Below the pieces are notes generated by a model, which saw only the letters and a program-made list of their open reading frames with translations, did no database searches and was not told where the DNA came from. The position numbers and the translations under genes were made by a program. Shown one piece after another: positions 16,825 to 25,722 of a DNA stretch of 64,000 nt; positions within the stretch are counted from its first letter, which is position 1, and each line of letters begins with the position of its first letter. This DNA comes from Brevibacterium antiquum CNRZ 918 (GTDB lineage: Bacteria > Actinomycetota > Actinomycetes > Actinomycetales > Brevibacteriaceae), in the NCBI RefSeq assembly GCF_900169145.1, contig NZ_FXZD01000002.1, forward strand, positions 496,001 to 560,000. The letters run 5' to 3'.

Positions 16825-17620
16825 GACGGAAGAACCGGAAACGTTCGATACAGGCAACCTTCCTGACGTAACGAGGAACAACCCGCCCGTCGTGGTCTGC
16901 GACAACGTCCACGTCCGTTACAAGACCTTGGCTACGGGCAAGAAGCTCAAGCTCGGCAGCAAAGACGTGATGACGAAGCGGCGCGGTCTCCGAGAGGTCC
17001 ATGCTCTCAAGGGCGTCAGCTTCGTCGCCCACAAAAACGAATCCATCGGCATCATCGGCAGCAACGGCTCCGGCAAATCCACGCTCATGCGTTCGATCAC
17101 GGGCCTAACGCCCACCTCGGAGGGTGCGATCTACGCGACCTCGAGGCCGAACCTCCTCGGCGTCGGAGCAGCGTTGATCCCTGACCTCTCCGGTGCACGC
17201 AACATTGTTCTCGGCTCCCTGGCTCTCGGGCTCACCCGCGCCGAGGTGGAGGAGAGGTTCGACGATATCGTCGAGTTCACCGGACTGAGCGATTTCATCG
17301 ATCTGCCGATGCGAACGTATTCCTCGGGAATGTCCCAGAGGCTGAAGTTCGCCATCGCGACTTCAGTCCAGCACGAGATCCTCATCGTCGATGAGGCGCT
17401 CAACGTCGGTGACAAGAAGTTCCGCGACCGGTCCGAGGGCCGAATCCGTGCGATCCGAGAGAACGCCGGTACGGTCTTCCTCGTCTCCCACTCGATGCGC
17501 ACGATCAAAGACACCTGCAACCGTGCGTTGTGGATCGAGCAGGGTGTCCTGCGCGCAGACGGTCCGGCTCTTGAAGTCATCAGGGAATACCAGGCCTTCA
17601 CGAAGGCTCAGAAGGACTGA
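16817..17620 (+). CDS. Polysaccharide ABC exporter ATP-binding protein (TagH/Wzt-like)
   Basis: 267 residues. Walker A is GSNGSGKST, the signature is YSSGMSQRLKFA and Walker B is ILIVDEAL, followed by the H-loop VSHS. NVHVRYKT and the GLREVHALKGVSF start are typical of teichoic acid and O-antigen exporters, as is the lack of a long C-terminal extension. ATG at 16817 overlaps the permease stop, so the pair is translationally coupled. Energises export of a lipid-linked glycan. A second, different pair is encoded at 38804-40979. Confidence 0.93.
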   Translation: MSETEEPETFDTGNLPDVTRNNPPVVVCDNVHVRYKTLATGKKLKLGSKDVMTKRRGLREVHALKGVSFVAHKNESIGIIGSNGSGKSTLMRSITGLTPTSEGAIYATSRPNLLGVGAALIPDLSGARNIVLGSLALGLTRAEVEERFDDIVEFTGLSDFIDLPMRTYSSGMSQRLKFAIATSVQHEILIVDEALNVGDKKFRDRSEGRIRAIRENAGTVFLVSHSMRTIKDTCNRALWIEQGVLRADGPALEVIREYQAFTKAQKD

Positions 17621-17705
17621 TCGCGAAAGCGACCAAAGGACTGCTGTCACGCGCGGTCACCTTGTGAGACGCGCTCGTTCATCGCCTGGCAAATAGGGCA
17701 TCGCG

Positions 17706-18620
17706 CGCATCATCCAGGGCATTTCCGCCGGTGGAGAGTTCGGTTCGGTGAAGGCCAGCGAGGTCAACCACGTCGACCTCTTCGTCCGGTCCGGGGGCTT
17801 TCCCACTCCGGTGTCGTTCCCTTTCGTCATCGGCCGTGATCTCGTGGGTACCCTCGTCGCCATCGGGGAAACAGCCGAGAACTTCAGGTCGGGCGATCGA
17901 GTGTGATCCAACAGCCTCGGCTATGAGGGTCGCCAAGGCACGTTCGCCGAATTCGTCGTTGCACCGGTCGAACGGCTTTACCCTCTTCCCGAAGGCCTCG
18001 ACCCTGCCGAGGCGGCCCCTGTCCTGCACGTGGCAGGAACCGCCTCTATCGGACTCGTCCGAGAGGCGGCGCTGCGACCGGGGGAGACTATCGTGGTCGG
18101 CTCGGCCAGTGGGGCAGTGGGCACAGCGATCGTCCGACTCGCGGCAGTCATGGGTGCCCGTGTCATCGCCGGTGGCTCAACCGGAGACGAACATTGGGTG
18201 AGCGACTGCGGAGCCGACCTTGTCATCGATAAGCATGCCCCTGACTACTACATGCAAGTCGAGCGGGCTGCCCCGCGCGGCGTCGACGTGTGGTGGGATG
18301 CCAGCGGCGACGATGACTTCGAAAAGTCAGTTCCCCTGCTCGCGCACGGTGCGCGGGTGATCGTGATGGCCGGAATGCAATCCTCGCCGAGGGTGCCTAT
18401 CAACCAGCTCTACACCCGCGATGCCAGCGTGCTCGGGTTCGCGATCAGCAACGCCTCGGCCGCGGACCTCGCCGAGGCGGCGAAGGTGATCAACCAGATG
18501 CTGGCAACTGGGCGTCTGAAAGGTCGAGTGGGTGCGACGTTCCACCTCGCTGAGGCGGCCGACGCCCACCGCGCCCTCGAAGCCGGGGGAGTTTACGGCC
18601 GACTCCTCATCGTGCCGTGA
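17706..18620 (+). pseudogene. Broken NADPH:quinone oxidoreductase / zinc-type alcohol dehydrogenase (MDR family)
   Basis: In one frame the sequence reads KASEVNHVDLFVRSGGFP, then PFVIGRDLVGTLVAIGE, SGDRV, then a TGA at 17904-17906, then SNSLGYEGRQGTFAEFV and on through the Rossmann segment VGSASGAVGTAIVRLAAVMGA to a normal C-terminus (GGVYGRLLIVP). This is a medium-chain dehydrogenase of the quinone-reductase branch. The stop replaces what is usually a Trp or similar before SNSLG. The N-terminus is also damaged: IIQGISAGGEFGSVKASEVNH lacks the ~15-20 residues normally lying between the first strand and the VKASEVNH segment. Two lesions argue for a dead gene, although a fragment from ~18030 is still open. 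Confidence 0.8.
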
Positions 18621-18761
18621 CGTTCGGCACTAGGCCAGTGTGACTACCCCGCAGAAACGAAGGGACCGACCCTGTACGTGAACGGGAACCCACTGAAGGC
18701 ATATCGCGAGAGGTCCAATAGCCAAATGGAAAGTCTTTTGAGGTAGGGCGGTCTAGTTTTC

Positions 18762-18781
18762 CTTTACGACATCCCGTAAAG
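18762..18781. promoter_or_regulatory. Palindromic site CTTTAC-N8-GTAAAG downstream of the AlbA_2 gene
   Basis: Perfect 6-bp arms at 18762-18767 and 18776-18781 with 8-bp spacer; the flanks add further matches (TTTT before, AAAA after). A closely related site with the same spacing lies at the start of the AlbA_2 gene (20718-20737), and the ~20 bp following each are also similar (both contain GTAGAA). Could be an operator pair or the ends of a mobile cassette. Confidence 0.5.
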
Positions 18782-18867
18782 AAAAAGTAGACATCGTAGA
18801 ATCGATTCGCTTCCAATTCGTGGCTCCGCCCGTTGAAAGGCAGGCTACGTAGCTCGGTCCATCCTGC

Positions 18868-20709
18868 TCATACTCTGCTGTCGGATTCACTGTACAGACC
18901 GTAGGCGTTGACTGGCTGGAGATAGTGAGCATTCCTGCCGGTAGCATCCCCGCGGACTAGGCGCCCATCCTGTACGAGTCGATCCAGCGCACCTCTCGCT
19001 CCGGCTAGTGTCAGTCCTGTCAATTTGGAGTAGTCGCCGGATGAAATTCGATCTTGAACCTCAAACCATTGGCTAACAACTTCGGAAGCTGCATCCCCTC
19101 CTGGAGTGATGAACCAGAGGACTCGCTGGCGTTGCAACATCTTGCGGTCGGCGGTCTGTCCTCCCACGATGCGGCGAGCTTCGTTCGAAAGTGTCCACAC
19201 ATTCTTCAGCGGAGATATCAGAGGCTGCCCATCAACTACACATCTGTGTGCAATCTCGAGGGCCTCTGCGGCTTCTTCGGTTGTACGTTGCAATATCTTA
19301 GACATGCGCTTCACCGTTGTGAACGGATTTCTCAACAGCGTGTAAACAATGAGCGCGATTTGGACGTCGCGTTGCCTGGCCGCTGGCTGAATCTTCGAAG
19401 TCAACCGAATGATCGGCAATAGTGGCTGTCCACCCGCGAGGCGAACTCGAACTCGAGGTCCAGGCTCTTCAACAAGCAGTGGTGGTCGGTGTCCGATAGT
19501 GACCATTTCTCGGTACATTCTGTCTACCCCGACTCCTTGCTTATCGACCAGGCCAAGTGCACGGGAGGCATCTGCCAGCGCGGGGTATCGACTGAACCGC
19601 TGGGTCAACACGTTGTCTGCTGAAATTCCGCCGACAAAACCCCCTGGAGATATGACCGTCAGTGACGCATCGGCTTCAATCCAGGTCGCCGTCGTTGGCT
19701 CCTGCCGATTCCAGTCGCGATGGACGACTCCGTTGAGGACTGCTTCTCGGGCAGACCGCGTCGGCAACTGCCTAAGCGCGCGTTCCGAAAATTCACCAGG
19801 GAGCGTAACCCTGTCGTTAGCGGCATCCAGAAGTGCTTCGACCCGCTCAATTTGTTCGAGGAGACTTAGGCCTTCGTAGGCTGAATCGGAGGCAAGGATA
19901 TCTCCGCCTTCGACATCGAGTCGGGTCCACGTAAGCCACGCGCGCGGAGCAGGGCAGAAGAGAATCGCTCCCGCCTCGGTTAGGTAGCCGTCAACGCTGA
20001 GCACGCCAATCCGGCGTAACATGTCGGCGGGAGCAGCCGTAGCCAGGTCAGTCTGAGCGTCATCGGATCCGTCGCGCCTCGCCAAGTAATCCCGGGCGAC
20101 TGCAACGGCCGCTGGCTTCACGCTATCTAGGGTGAATGCTGTGAGCCGAGCCATAGAGTCCCAACCGCTGCGATCTTGTCGACGGGCCCACCACTCACCG
20201 CGATCTACGGGGACGGAGGAATCGCCCACTCTCCAGCGGATTCGTCCGCCTGTATCGTCCACAGGCTCGCGTGCCTCGGCCACATAGATAACTAGCAGCC
20301 GAATTCCTTGCTCTATACGTTCTTCGATCTCGGGAGCGACTTCGACTCGTCTGTAAATCTGTTGACGTAACCATTCGATGTCTAGGTCTGTACCGAGAAG
20401 ATCGCCAGAGCGGTCTTCAACTCCGATGATCAATGCTCCGCCACCAGGGGTGTTCGCCATGGAGGCAACTTCATTCGCGAGCTGATCAGCGGCTTTCGTG
20501 TTTTCCGGTGTACCAGGAAGTAGACGCCCGGCGGCACCTCGGCGTCCGGCTTCTTCTTTGAAATCCACTCGCTGCCGTTCGGCGCTGTCAGGCAAGGTAC
20601 CGTTTCGCAACGAGTTGAGGCATTCATCCACCTCTTCGCGAGACCGTGCGCGGTCCCTCATCAGTTCTGTTCCTGGCTCAAACGAAAACTCATTCTGCGG
20701 TTGACTCAT
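18868..20709 (-). CDS. AlbA_2 (Schlafen-type) domain ATP-binding protein, putative regulator or defence protein
   Basis: 613 residues. The N-terminal part (~40-185) has RVDFKEEAGR, ANEVASMANTPGGGALIIGVEDRSG and the IRWRVGDSSVPVDRGEWWARR ending expected of AlbA_2/Schlafen DNA- or RNA-binding domains. A middle part (~270-440) with REAVLNGVVHRDWNRQ is the N-box of a GHKL-type ATPase (HATPase_c_4), and KQGVGVDRMYREM is the matching G-box. Winged-helix-like segments follow. This layout is often annotated as a RecG-like or ATP-binding transcriptional regulator and is frequent in accessory and defence islands. It stands alone, with a CTTTAC-type palindrome over its promoter suggesting autoregulation. 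Role unproven. Confidence 0.85.
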   Translation of the reverse strand: MSQPQNEFSFEPGTELMRDRARSREEVDECLNSLRNGTLPDSAERQRVDFKEEAGRRGAAGRLLPGTPENTKAADQLANEVASMANTPGGGALIIGVEDRSGDLLGTDLDIEWLRQQIYRRVEVAPEIEERIEQGIRLLVIYVAEAREPVDDTGGRIRWRVGDSSVPVDRGEWWARRQDRSGWDSMARLTAFTLDSVKPAAVAVARDYLARRDGSDDAQTDLATAAPADMLRRIGVLSVDGYLTEAGAILFCPAPRAWLTWTRLDVEGGDILASDSAYEGLSLLEQIERVEALLDAANDRVTLPGEFSERALRQLPTRSAREAVLNGVVHRDWNRQEPTTATWIEADASLTVISPGGFVGGISADNVLTQRFSRYPALADASRALGLVDKQGVGVDRMYREMVTIGHRPPLLVEEPGPRVRVRLAGGQPLLPIIRLTSKIQPAARQRDVQIALIVYTLLRNPFTTVKRMSKILQRTTEEAAEALEIAHRCVVDGQPLISPLKNVWTLSNEARRIVGGQTADRKMLQRQRVLWFITPGGDAASEVVSQWFEVQDRISSGDYSKLTGLTLAGARGALDRLVQDGRLVRGDATGRNAHYLQPVNAYGLYSESDSRV

Positions 20710-20717
20710 AACTTTTA

Positions 20718-20737
20718 CTTTACACTACCCGCTAAAG
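20718..20737. promoter_or_regulatory. Palindromic site CTTTAC-N8-CTAAAG at the promoter of the AlbA_2 gene
   Basis: Arms at 20718-20723 and 20732-20737, 8-bp spacer, one mismatch from perfect symmetry, nine bases upstream of the start at 20709 on the opposite strand. Same spacing and arm sequence as 18762-18781. A weaker relative, CTTTAC-N5-GTGAAG, lies at 20772-20788. Its position over the promoter fits an operator. Confidence 0.5.
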
Positions 20738-20926
20738 AGAAAGTTTGTTGTAGAAGAGCCCGGAGCTTTCGCTTTACCAGCCGTGAAGCGGAGTGGTTTT
20801 AGTTCTCCCGGCGGTTTTAGATTCAGACCGGTCGACCACGCGATGAGAGCTGAATAAGCTCGAAGTCGATAAGCGGCGCCCCGGTTGTTCGTCGCTTATC
20901 GTTCACCCTTCACTGTAAGAGGTCTC

Positions 20927-22924
20927 TCACCCCTCGCTAGCTGCGCCGTCTTTACCAGCCGCAAACTGCGCGAAGTACTCCAGCGCCTCGAACGAGTCCA
21001 CGGCGTCCGGGGTTGCCACCTTCTCCAGTGGATGCCCCTGGATGAGACGCTTGACCGGCACTTCGAGCTTCTTGCCCGTCTTGGTGTGCGGGACGGCGGG
21101 CACGGCGATGATGTCATCGGGCACGTGTCGAGGTGAGGCCTTTTCCTTCAGATCCCGGGCGATCCGCTTCCGCAAGCTATCATCAAGCGAAACTCCCTCA
21201 GCCAATACAACGAACAACGGCATCCAGTACCCGCCGTCGGGCTGCTCGGCACCGATGACCAGGGACTCGGCCACCTCGGGGATGCCATCGACGACGTCGT
21301 AGATGTCGGCACTGCCCAGGCGCACTCCCTGCCGATTGAGGGTGGCGTCCGAGCGGCCGGAGATGATGACGCTGCCGCGGTCGGTGATGGTGATCCAGTC
21401 GCCGTGGCGCCAGACTCCGGGGAACATCGAGAAGTACGTGTCGCGGTAGCGCTCACCGTCCGGATCGTTCCAGAACTTCACCGGCATCGACGGCATCGGG
21501 GCGGTGATGACCATCTCCCCGACCTCGCCAATTAAAGGCTGCCCCGAGTCATCCCAGGACTCCAACGCCACACCGAGCACCGGCCGCGAGAGCTCGCCAG
21601 CCCAGATCGGACAGTTCGGAGCGGACCCGGCGAAGCCGCTGACGACGTCCGTGCCGCCGCTCGTCGAGGCCAGCTGCACGCGCTCGCCCACGGCATCGCG
21701 CACCCACGGGAAGCAGTGGGCGGGCACCGGGGCACCGGTGGCACCGATCGTCCGCAGCGCAGAGAGGTCGAATTCGGTGCCGGGTTCGATCCCGGCCTTC
21801 ATCCCGGCCAGGAAGATCCCGGGACTGACCCCGAGCACATTCGCCTCCGTGTCCGCGGCGATCTCCCACAGCCGGCCCGGCCCCGGATAGAGGGGACTGC
21901 CGTCGAAGCACACCGTGGTCGCACCGCCCACCAGCGCCGAGGCGACGAGGTTCCACATCATCCAGTTCGTATTCGTGTACCAGAAGAACCGGTCACCGGG
22001 GCGAATGTCGAGGTGGAGACCCAGCAGACGCAGATGATCGATGACGACCCCGCCGTGGCTGTGCACGATCCCCTTGGGAATCCCCGTCGTGCCCGAGGAA
22101 TACAGCACCCACAGCGGGGTATCGAAATCGACGCGCGCGAACTCGGGTTCGACATCCCCGGAAGCGACATCGTCCCAGGTGGTGAGGTTCGTGATCCGCC
22201 CGTGTTCATCGATGAATTCCTCGCCGAGGTTGCCCACCCCGACCACGGCCCGCAGGCTCGGCATCCGGTTGGCCAGATCCGCGACCTGGTCGCGGCGGTC
22301 GAAAGCCTGCCCGTTCCACAGGTATCCGTCGGCGGCGAAGAGCACCTTCGGTTCGAGCTGGCCGAGTTTCGTCCCGGCACCTTCGGCCGCGTAGTCCTGG
22401 GCGCAGGCGGACCAGATGGCTCCGACGGAAGCGGTCGCGAGGAACGCGATGAGGGTGTGGTGGGTGTTCGGGAGGTAGCCGACGACACGGTCGCCTTGTT
22501 CGACTCCTTGCTCACGCAGCCAGGCGGCGACGGATCCAACTTGGCGACGCAGCTCGCGCCAGGTGGTTTCGGTGCGCTCGCCGGATTCTTTGATGGTGAT
22601 GATGGCCGGTTCGTCAGCGAGAGTGTCGTCGAGGCCGGCCCGCAGTGCGTGTTCGGCGTAGTTGAGCCGGGTCCCGGGGAACCAGGTGGCCCCGGGCATG
22701 GACCGATCGGCGAGGACTTCTGTGTAGGGCTCGTCGGCGATGACGTCGAAGAAGTCCCAGACCGCACCCCAGAATCCGTCGAGGTCGCTGACCGACCAGT
22801 TCCACAGATCGTCATAGTCGGCCATTGTTTGGTCGGTGCGCTGATTCGCGAAGTCGATGAAGTCAGCGATCTGCGGTCGCGGGGTCTGGTCGGGGTCGGG
22901 AAGCCAGATCGGTTCAGCGGTCAA
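20927..22924 (-). CDS. aacS: Acetoacetyl-CoA synthetase (acetoacetate-CoA ligase)
   Basis: 665 residues, matching the family. It is an adenylate-forming enzyme that activates acetoacetate to acetoacetyl-CoA with ATP. YSSGTTGIPKGIVHSHGG is the P-loop-like core A3 motif near residue 275, FFWYTNTNWMMWN is characteristic of AacS, GDWITITDRGSVIISGRSD holds the hinge, and PHTKTGKKLEVPVKR carries the C-terminal catalytic Lys. Start is TTG at 22924 with GAGGAG four bases upstream. It is a housekeeping-type gene between the AlbA_2 gene and the glycan locus, separated from galU by a strong hairpin. Confidence 0.94.
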   Translation of the reverse strand: MTAEPIWLPDPDQTPRPQIADFIDFANQRTDQTMADYDDLWNWSVSDLDGFWGAVWDFFDVIADEPYTEVLADRSMPGATWFPGTRLNYAEHALRAGLDDTLADEPAIITIKESGERTETTWRELRRQVGSVAAWLREQGVEQGDRVVGYLPNTHHTLIAFLATASVGAIWSACAQDYAAEGAGTKLGQLEPKVLFAADGYLWNGQAFDRRDQVADLANRMPSLRAVVGVGNLGEEFIDEHGRITNLTTWDDVASGDVEPEFARVDFDTPLWVLYSSGTTGIPKGIVHSHGGVVIDHLRLLGLHLDIRPGDRFFWYTNTNWMMWNLVASALVGGATTVCFDGSPLYPGPGRLWEIAADTEANVLGVSPGIFLAGMKAGIEPGTEFDLSALRTIGATGAPVPAHCFPWVRDAVGERVQLASTSGGTDVVSGFAGSAPNCPIWAGELSRPVLGVALESWDDSGQPLIGEVGEMVITAPMPSMPVKFWNDPDGERYRDTYFSMFPGVWRHGDWITITDRGSVIISGRSDATLNRQGVRLGSADIYDVVDGIPEVAESLVIGAEQPDGGYWMPLFVVLAEGVSLDDSLRKRIARDLKEKASPRHVPDDIIAVPAVPHTKTGKKLEVPVKRLIQGHPLEKVATPDAVDSFEALEYFAQFAAGKDGAASEG

Positions 22925-23064
22925 TTCTTCTCCTCAGCACTTCGGTGTACGGCAACGGGCGAGGTCTTCACCAGCACGAATGAGATGCACTCAGTCTGCA
23001 GTGGAGACGTTGAGTCCACCTTACGCCGCTGACTCTGCTGCCTTTGTCGGCTGTCCATAACGCA

Positions 23065-23096
23065 ACTGCGCCGCTGAGAACTCTCAGCGGCGCAGT
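23065..23096. terminator. Strong hairpin, probable terminator of the galU transcript
   Basis: A perfect inverted repeat, 23065-23079 against 23082-23096 (15 bp; realistically ~13 bp with a 6-nt loop), very GC-rich, in the gap between the galU relic end and the aacS start. It has no long T-run, as is common in actinobacteria. Confidence 0.7.
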
Positions 23097-23118
23097 CGAT
23101 AGGAAGGTGGTTTGAGGT

Positions 23119-23166
23119 TCAGCCCCACACGCCACGGGTGTCGTGGACGATCTTCTGTGCGAGCAG
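23119..23166 (-). pseudogene. Relic of the 3' end of a wecC/ugd-type nucleotide-sugar dehydrogenase
   Basis: Just past the galU stop, one frame encodes LLAQKIVHDTRGVWG followed by TGA. WecC, encoded one gene upstream, ends in LLTQKIVHDTRGVWG. At the DNA level the 48 bases match 24162-24209 at 40 positions, with the differences mainly in third positions, so this looks like the tail of a diverged paralogue rather than a fresh duplication. The rest of that gene is gone; galU now occupies the space directly upstream. Confidence 0.7.
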
Positions 23167-23173
23167 AGCCTGC

Positions 23174-24076
23174 TCAGTCCAGTGTCGGCACGAACTCGCG
23201 CAGCCACGCCTTGAGGTCGTCGCCGAGGTCCTCCCGATCGCAGGCAATCTGCATGACAGCTTTGAGGTAATCGAGCTTGTCGCCCGTGTCGTAGCGGGCA
23301 CCCTTGAACACGACCCCGTAGACGCCATTCCCGTCCGCGTTTCCGGCGAGCTCTTGGAGGGCGTCGGTGAGCTGGATTTCGTTGCCGCGTCCCGGCTTCG
23401 TGGTCTCGAGGACATCGAAGACCTCTGGCGCCAGCACGTAACGGCCGATGACGGCCAGATTCGAGGGGGCGTCCTCGGTGGCAGGCTTTTCCACCAGGTT
23501 ATTGATTTTGACAACCTCATCGTCCGAGGTGGTCTCGACTGCGGCGCAGCCGTAGAGGTGGATTGCTTCGCTGGGGACTTCCATAAGCGCGACGACACTG
23601 CCGCCGGTCTTCTCGGCAACCTCGATCATCTTCGGCAGGATGGGGTTACGTTCGTCAATGAGGTCATCGCCGAGGAGGACGGCGAACGGCTCGTTGCCGA
23701 CGTGCTGGCGTCCCTTGAGCACGGCATGGCCGAGGCCCTTCGGATCGCCTTGCCGCACGTAGTGGATGTCGGCGAGATCTGTCGAATGCTGAACAGCGGC
23801 GAGCTTCTTCTCATCGCCTTTCTGAGCCAGCGCGTCTTCCAGGCCGTCCACACGGTCGAAATGGTCCTCGAGCGGCCGCTTGTTGCGCCCAGTGATCATA
23901 ACGACGTCTCGAAGACCAGCTTCTGTCGCCTCTTCAACGACGTACTGGATTGCCGGCTTGTCGACGACGGGGAGCATCTCTTTGGGGGTGGCCTTCGTGG
24001 CGGGGAGGAACCGAGTTCCTAAGCCGGCGACGGGGATCACGGCTTTGCGCACTCTATCGTTTTGTTCGACATTCAT
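23174..24076 (-). CDS. galU: UTP-glucose-1-phosphate uridylyltransferase
   Basis: 300 residues, the standard GalU length. Makes UDP-glucose from UTP and the glucose-1-phosphate supplied by Pgm. The N-terminus AVIPVAGLGTRFLPATKATPKEML carries the nucleotide-binding GxGTRxxPxTK motif; later landmarks are KRPLEDHFDR, FAVLLGDDLID with the metal-binding Asp, and YVLAPEVFDVLE. Lies downstream of wecC on the same strand with an 85-bp gap, so they may be co-transcribed. Confidence 0.96.
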   Translation of the reverse strand: MNVEQNDRVRKAVIPVAGLGTRFLPATKATPKEMLPVVDKPAIQYVVEEATEAGLRDVVMITGRNKRPLEDHFDRVDGLEDALAQKGDEKKLAAVQHSTDLADIHYVRQGDPKGLGHAVLKGRQHVGNEPFAVLLGDDLIDERNPILPKMIEVAEKTGGSVVALMEVPSEAIHLYGCAAVETTSDDEVVKINNLVEKPATEDAPSNLAVIGRYVLAPEVFDVLETTKPGRGNEIQLTDALQELAGNADGNGVYGVVFKGARYDTGDKLDYLKAVMQIACDREDLGDDLKAWLREFVPTLD

Positions 24077-24161
24077 AGACTGATGTTATCGAATACCGAA
24101 TGTAGTCCTAAAACGGAATGAGGAGTCGGTGATGTAACTGAACTTTCCGCCCACTGGGTAT

Positions 24162-25421
24162 TCAGCCCCACACCCCGCGCGTATCGTGAACGATCTTCTG
24201 CGTCAGCAGCGTTCGGTCGATGCGCGTGAACTCATTGTGGTCGACGAGCAGCAGCACGATATCGGCAGCGCGAATGGCTTCGTTCACCTCAGTGAGACTG
24301 ACGTTGTCGCGCTCTTCGAGTTCCGCGGGCAGGCTGTCGATGTTGGGCTCCACTGCCATGATTTTGGCTTCCGGGAGTGCATCGGCGAGCTGCCCGACGA
24401 TCTGCCGGGCCGGGCTCTCCCGCAGGTCATCGATGTTCGGCTTGAACGCCAGGCCAAGCGCTGCGATCTGCACGTCCTGAATGCGACGGGCCTGGGGGAG
24501 GAGCTTGTCGAGCACATATCCGGGCTTCGAGTCGTTGACCTCACGTGCGGTGCGGATAAGTGACGACTGCTCGGGCGCAGTGGAGACGATGAACCACGGG
24601 TCGACCGCAATGCAGTGGCCGCCGACTCCGGGGCCGGGCTGCAGGATGTTGACTCGAGGGTGGTGGTTCGCAAGCTTGATGAGCTCCCACACGTTGATGT
24701 CGAGACCGTCGGAAATCACCGACAGCTCGTTGGCGAAGGCGATGTTGACGTCGCGATAAGCGTTCTCGGTCAGCTTCGCCATCTCCGCAGTGCGAGCGTC
24801 AGTCATGAGGAACTCGCCCTCACAGAACAGTTCGTACAGGTCACGAGCACGTTCGCCGGCATTTCCGTTGAGGGTGCCGACGATGCGATCGTTCGTCCTC
24901 AGCTCGATCATGATCCGGCCGGGCAGAACGCGCTCAGGGCAGTGCGCGAAGTAGACGGTCTGTGCGCTGCCGGGTTTGAGAGTGAGATCCGGGCGAGCAT
25001 TGATGATCGTCTCGGCCAGGAACTCCGTTGCTCCGGGAGGCGAGGTCGATTCGAGGATGATGAGCTCATTGCCCTCGAGCAGGGGAGCGATCTGCTTGCC
25101 CGCGGTCTCGATGTAGGAGAGATCAGGTTCGTGCCCGTCCTTGAACGGCGTCGGCACCGCGACGATGTAGTTGTCCGCGTGCGGGGTCTCGGTCGTGGCC
25201 CGCAGATAACCCTGAGAGACGACACCGGCCACCGTCGTCGCCATGTCCGGCTCGACGAAAGGAACCTGACCGGCGTTGATCGTAGCCACGGCATCGGCGT
25301 TGATATCGACCCCGACGACCTCTGCGCCCGAACTGGCCAGAACAGCTGCTGTCGGAAGACCGATATAACCGAGGCCGATGACGGCGACCGAGGGGCGTTG
25401 AGAGGTGGCGGTGGGCGGCAT
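24162..25421 (-). CDS. wecC: UDP-N-acetyl-D-mannosamine dehydrogenase
   Basis: 419 residues. Oxidises UDP-ManNAc to UDP-ManNAcA in two NAD-dependent steps. VAVIGLGYIGLPTAAVLASSG is the NAD Rossmann motif, ILESTSPPGATE and FAHCPERVLPG are diagnostic of the family, KLTENAYRDVNIAFANELS contains the catalytic Lys and Asn, and the nucleophilic Cys is in GPGVGGHCIAVDP. All are intact. Divergent from wecB, whose product makes its substrate, with a shared regulatory region. Some homologues use UDP-glucose or UDP-GalNAc, but pairing with wecB favours ManNAc. Confidence 0.93.
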   Translation of the reverse strand: MPPTATSQRPSVAVIGLGYIGLPTAAVLASSGAEVVGVDINADAVATINAGQVPFVEPDMATTVAGVVSQGYLRATTETPHADNYIVAVPTPFKDGHEPDLSYIETAGKQIAPLLEGNELIILESTSPPGATEFLAETIINARPDLTLKPGSAQTVYFAHCPERVLPGRIMIELRTNDRIVGTLNGNAGERARDLYELFCEGEFLMTDARTAEMAKLTENAYRDVNIAFANELSVISDGLDINVWELIKLANHHPRVNILQPGPGVGGHCIAVDPWFIVSTAPEQSSLIRTAREVNDSKPGYVLDKLLPQARRIQDVQIAALGLAFKPNIDDLRESPARQIVGQLADALPEAKIMAVEPNIDSLPAELEERDNVSLTEVNEAIRAADIVLLLVDHNEFTRIDRTLLTQKIVHDTRGVWG

Positions 25422-25722
25422 GTGTGCGATGCTCCAAACTGAAGATGAACGACTTCTGATGTTACCCGAGGCTGAGCCGGAACAACTTCACCACAGTGAC
25501 TCATGAAATGACCCCTGGCGTGACTTTGTCAACAACTTTGGGTGAACGAGTTGCAAAAGTTTGCAATTGCCGACAATTGCAACCGGGCTGTCATGATGTG
25601 ATTGACCCAGTCGGTATGTCCAAGTGCCACAGAACTGCATACCATTACCCACATCGGAATTGATGCGAGAACCCTGCCTCGCCGAGGCGGCCCCCGTGGT
25701 TCTCCCGACCAGGAGTTCGTGC
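25422..25722. promoter_or_regulatory. Divergent wecC/wecB promoter region with TTGCAA palindromes (25551-25582)
   Basis: About 300 bp between the two starts. TTGCAATT (25561-25568) and AATTGCAA (25575-25582) form a perfect 8-bp inverted repeat with a 6-bp spacer; a further self-complementary TTGCAA lies at 25551-25556. A related motif overlaps the -10 of the LCP gene at 2024-2041. This cluster is the best operator candidate in the window. A CCTCGCCGAGG palindrome lies at 25677-25687, and AGGAG at 25711-25715 is the wecB ribosome-binding site. Confidence 0.6.

Noticed and set aside
17904-17906. Possible selenocysteine recoding at the in-frame TGA
   Set aside because: The family does not carry Sec or Cys there, no SECIS-like hairpin was seen, and a second lesion is present upstream.
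21716-23032. 438-residue plus-strand frame
   Set aside because: Antisense shadow of aacS with Gly/Asp/Val-rich composition.
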